Positions 6,164 through 6,707 of a stretch of 6,707 bases of DNA are shown in pieces. The translations under genes were made by a program, and so were the position numbers. This DNA comes from Gammaproteobacteria bacterium (GTDB lineage Bacteria > Gemmatimonadota > Gemmatimonadetes > Longimicrobiales > Gaopeijiaceae), in NCBI GenBank assembly GCA_024638345.1, contig JAHEKL010000016.1:7114-13820 (forward strand). The letters are read 5' to 3'. Every line of letters begins with the position of its first letter. The first letter of the stretch is position 1. The notes beneath the pieces are model-generated. The model was not told the origin of the DNA and ran no database searches. It saw only the letters and a list, made by a program, of their open reading frames with translations.

Positions 6164-6636
6164 AGGGTTGCCTTCGCCTCGACGATGGTCTGGAGACCGA
6201 AGGTGCGGTGCTGCATGGACTCGAATCCCGCTCGACGACAGAGCTCTTGGATGTGATCGGGGTCCCGATAGTTCGTGTGGAGATCGGCGATGTTTCGGAG
6301 GAGGTAGTCCGAGACCCCGTGGCGTCTCATTCCCGACGCGAAAAGCACTCCGTTCCGCGCGAGTTTCGCCCTCAGGAGCGCGTAGTGCCGCACGGTGTCT
6401 TCGTCACTCAGGAACTCCGTGAATCCCGTGCTGATGATCAGATCGAACGAGCCGGGGGGGTAAGTATCGGGGTCGAACGCTTCGCCGGGCACAAACTCGA
6501 AGGGCTGTCCCTCCCTGGCAACACGCTCCTTCAACCCATCGATGAGCTGTCCATCGAGGTCGAGACCATGGCACTCCAGCCGGTGACGGTCCGATACGTC
6601 CAGCTCCTGGTAGGCCTCGAAGAGCTCACGAGCCAA
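6160..6636 (-). CDS. Class I SAM-dependent methyltransferase, 5' end uncertain or broken
   Basis: From TTG at 6636 this gives 158 residues: HGLDLDG (about 23-29) as the acidic end of strand beta-2 that binds the SAM ribose, SFDLIISTGFTEFL (63-76) as beta-4, and LARNGVLFAS (92-101) as beta-5, followed by helical residues and a C-terminal FGLQTIVEAKATL strand. These are class I (Rossmann-fold) methyltransferase features. It presumably moves a methyl group from S-adenosylmethionine to O, N or C of the pathway substrate; the acceptor is unknown. The TTG start would remove strand beta-1 and the glycine-rich motif I. In the same frame just upstream one reads LPRGNILCTDVCG, which looks like that missing piece, but a TGA at 6676-6678 cuts it off. 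The gene is therefore probably longer and either mutated, misread or started elsewhere. Its stop overlaps the TTG start of diiron protein B, so it belongs to the same transcript. Confidence 0.75.
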   Translation of the reverse strand: MARELFEAYQELDVSDRHRLECHGLDLDGQLIDGLKERVAREGQPFEFVPGEAFDPDTYPPGSFDLIISTGFTEFLSDEDTVRHYALLRAKLARNGVLFASGMRRHGVSDYLLRNIADLHTNYRDPDHIQELCRRAGFESMQHRTFGLQTIVEAKATL

Positions 6637-6707
6637 CCCGCAGACATCGGTACAAAGAATGTTACCTCGAGGAAGTCAGCCTACTACCTCACGATGTTCG
6701 AGGCCAA
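6637..6707 (-). other. Probable upstream remainder of the methyltransferase frame, interrupted by TGA
   Basis: Read on the minus strand in the methyltransferase frame, 6637-6675 encodes LPRGNILCTDVCG, resembling beta-1 and motif I of a SAM-binding fold. TGA follows at 6676-6678, and then GLEHREVVG runs off the window edge without another stop. With a Trp codon (TGG) in place of TGA the stretch would read VVGWLPRGNIL, natural for this family. The other two minus frames are closed here: one by TAGTAG at 6681-6686, one by TGA near 6690. A nonsense mutation, a single-base sequence error, or a true upstream boundary cannot be told apart from the window alone. Confidence 0.45.

Noticed and set aside
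4672..6256. Long plus-strand frames opposite the ACP and ferritin-like genes (4672-5511, 5471-6256)
   Set aside because: Antisense shadows of recognisable genes, no motifs, no plausible ribosome binding sites.
6676..6678. TGA read as tryptophan or selenocysteine
   Set aside because: TGA ends several genes in this window and TGG encodes Trp. No selenocysteine insertion hairpin was evident, and the position fits Trp rather than Cys.

Overview
The window is high-GC, densely packed bacterial chromosome-like DNA. The strong G/C bias at third codon positions, the GTG and TTG starts, the short gaps and an Lhr-type helicase would suit an actinobacterial, gemmatimonadotal or similar high-GC genome. 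Nothing seen fixes the phylum. No rRNA, tRNA, CRISPR array, insertion sequence or phage gene was found.

Left part, minus strand (1-1994): a two-gene unit of a small cupin protein followed by the N-terminal 521 residues of a large Lhr-family DEAD/DEAH helicase, which runs off the left edge. Middle (1995-3366): a 184-nt divergent gap, then one plus-strand gene for an acetyl-CoA acetyltransferase-type thiolase with all its catalytic residues. Its N-terminal boundary is uncertain. An 82-nt gap with two inverted repeats separates it from the convergent minus-strand genes.

Right part, minus strand (3449-6707, transcribed right to left): a tight, partly overlapping gene string. It encodes a class I SAM methyltransferase (5' end interrupted by an in-frame TGA), two different ferritin-like diiron proteins, an acyl carrier protein and an acyl-CoA dehydrogenase-family flavoprotein. 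Junctions are a TTGA stop/start overlap, a 35-nt overlap, a 3-nt gap and a 5-nt gap. This is the most interesting segment. A dedicated carrier protein set among two putative O2-activating diiron proteins, a flavin dehydrogenase and a methyltransferase looks like part of a small biosynthetic pathway that oxidises and methylates a substrate held on the carrier. The product cannot be read from the window, and the pathway probably continues past the right edge. The thiolase converges on this string and need not belong to it.
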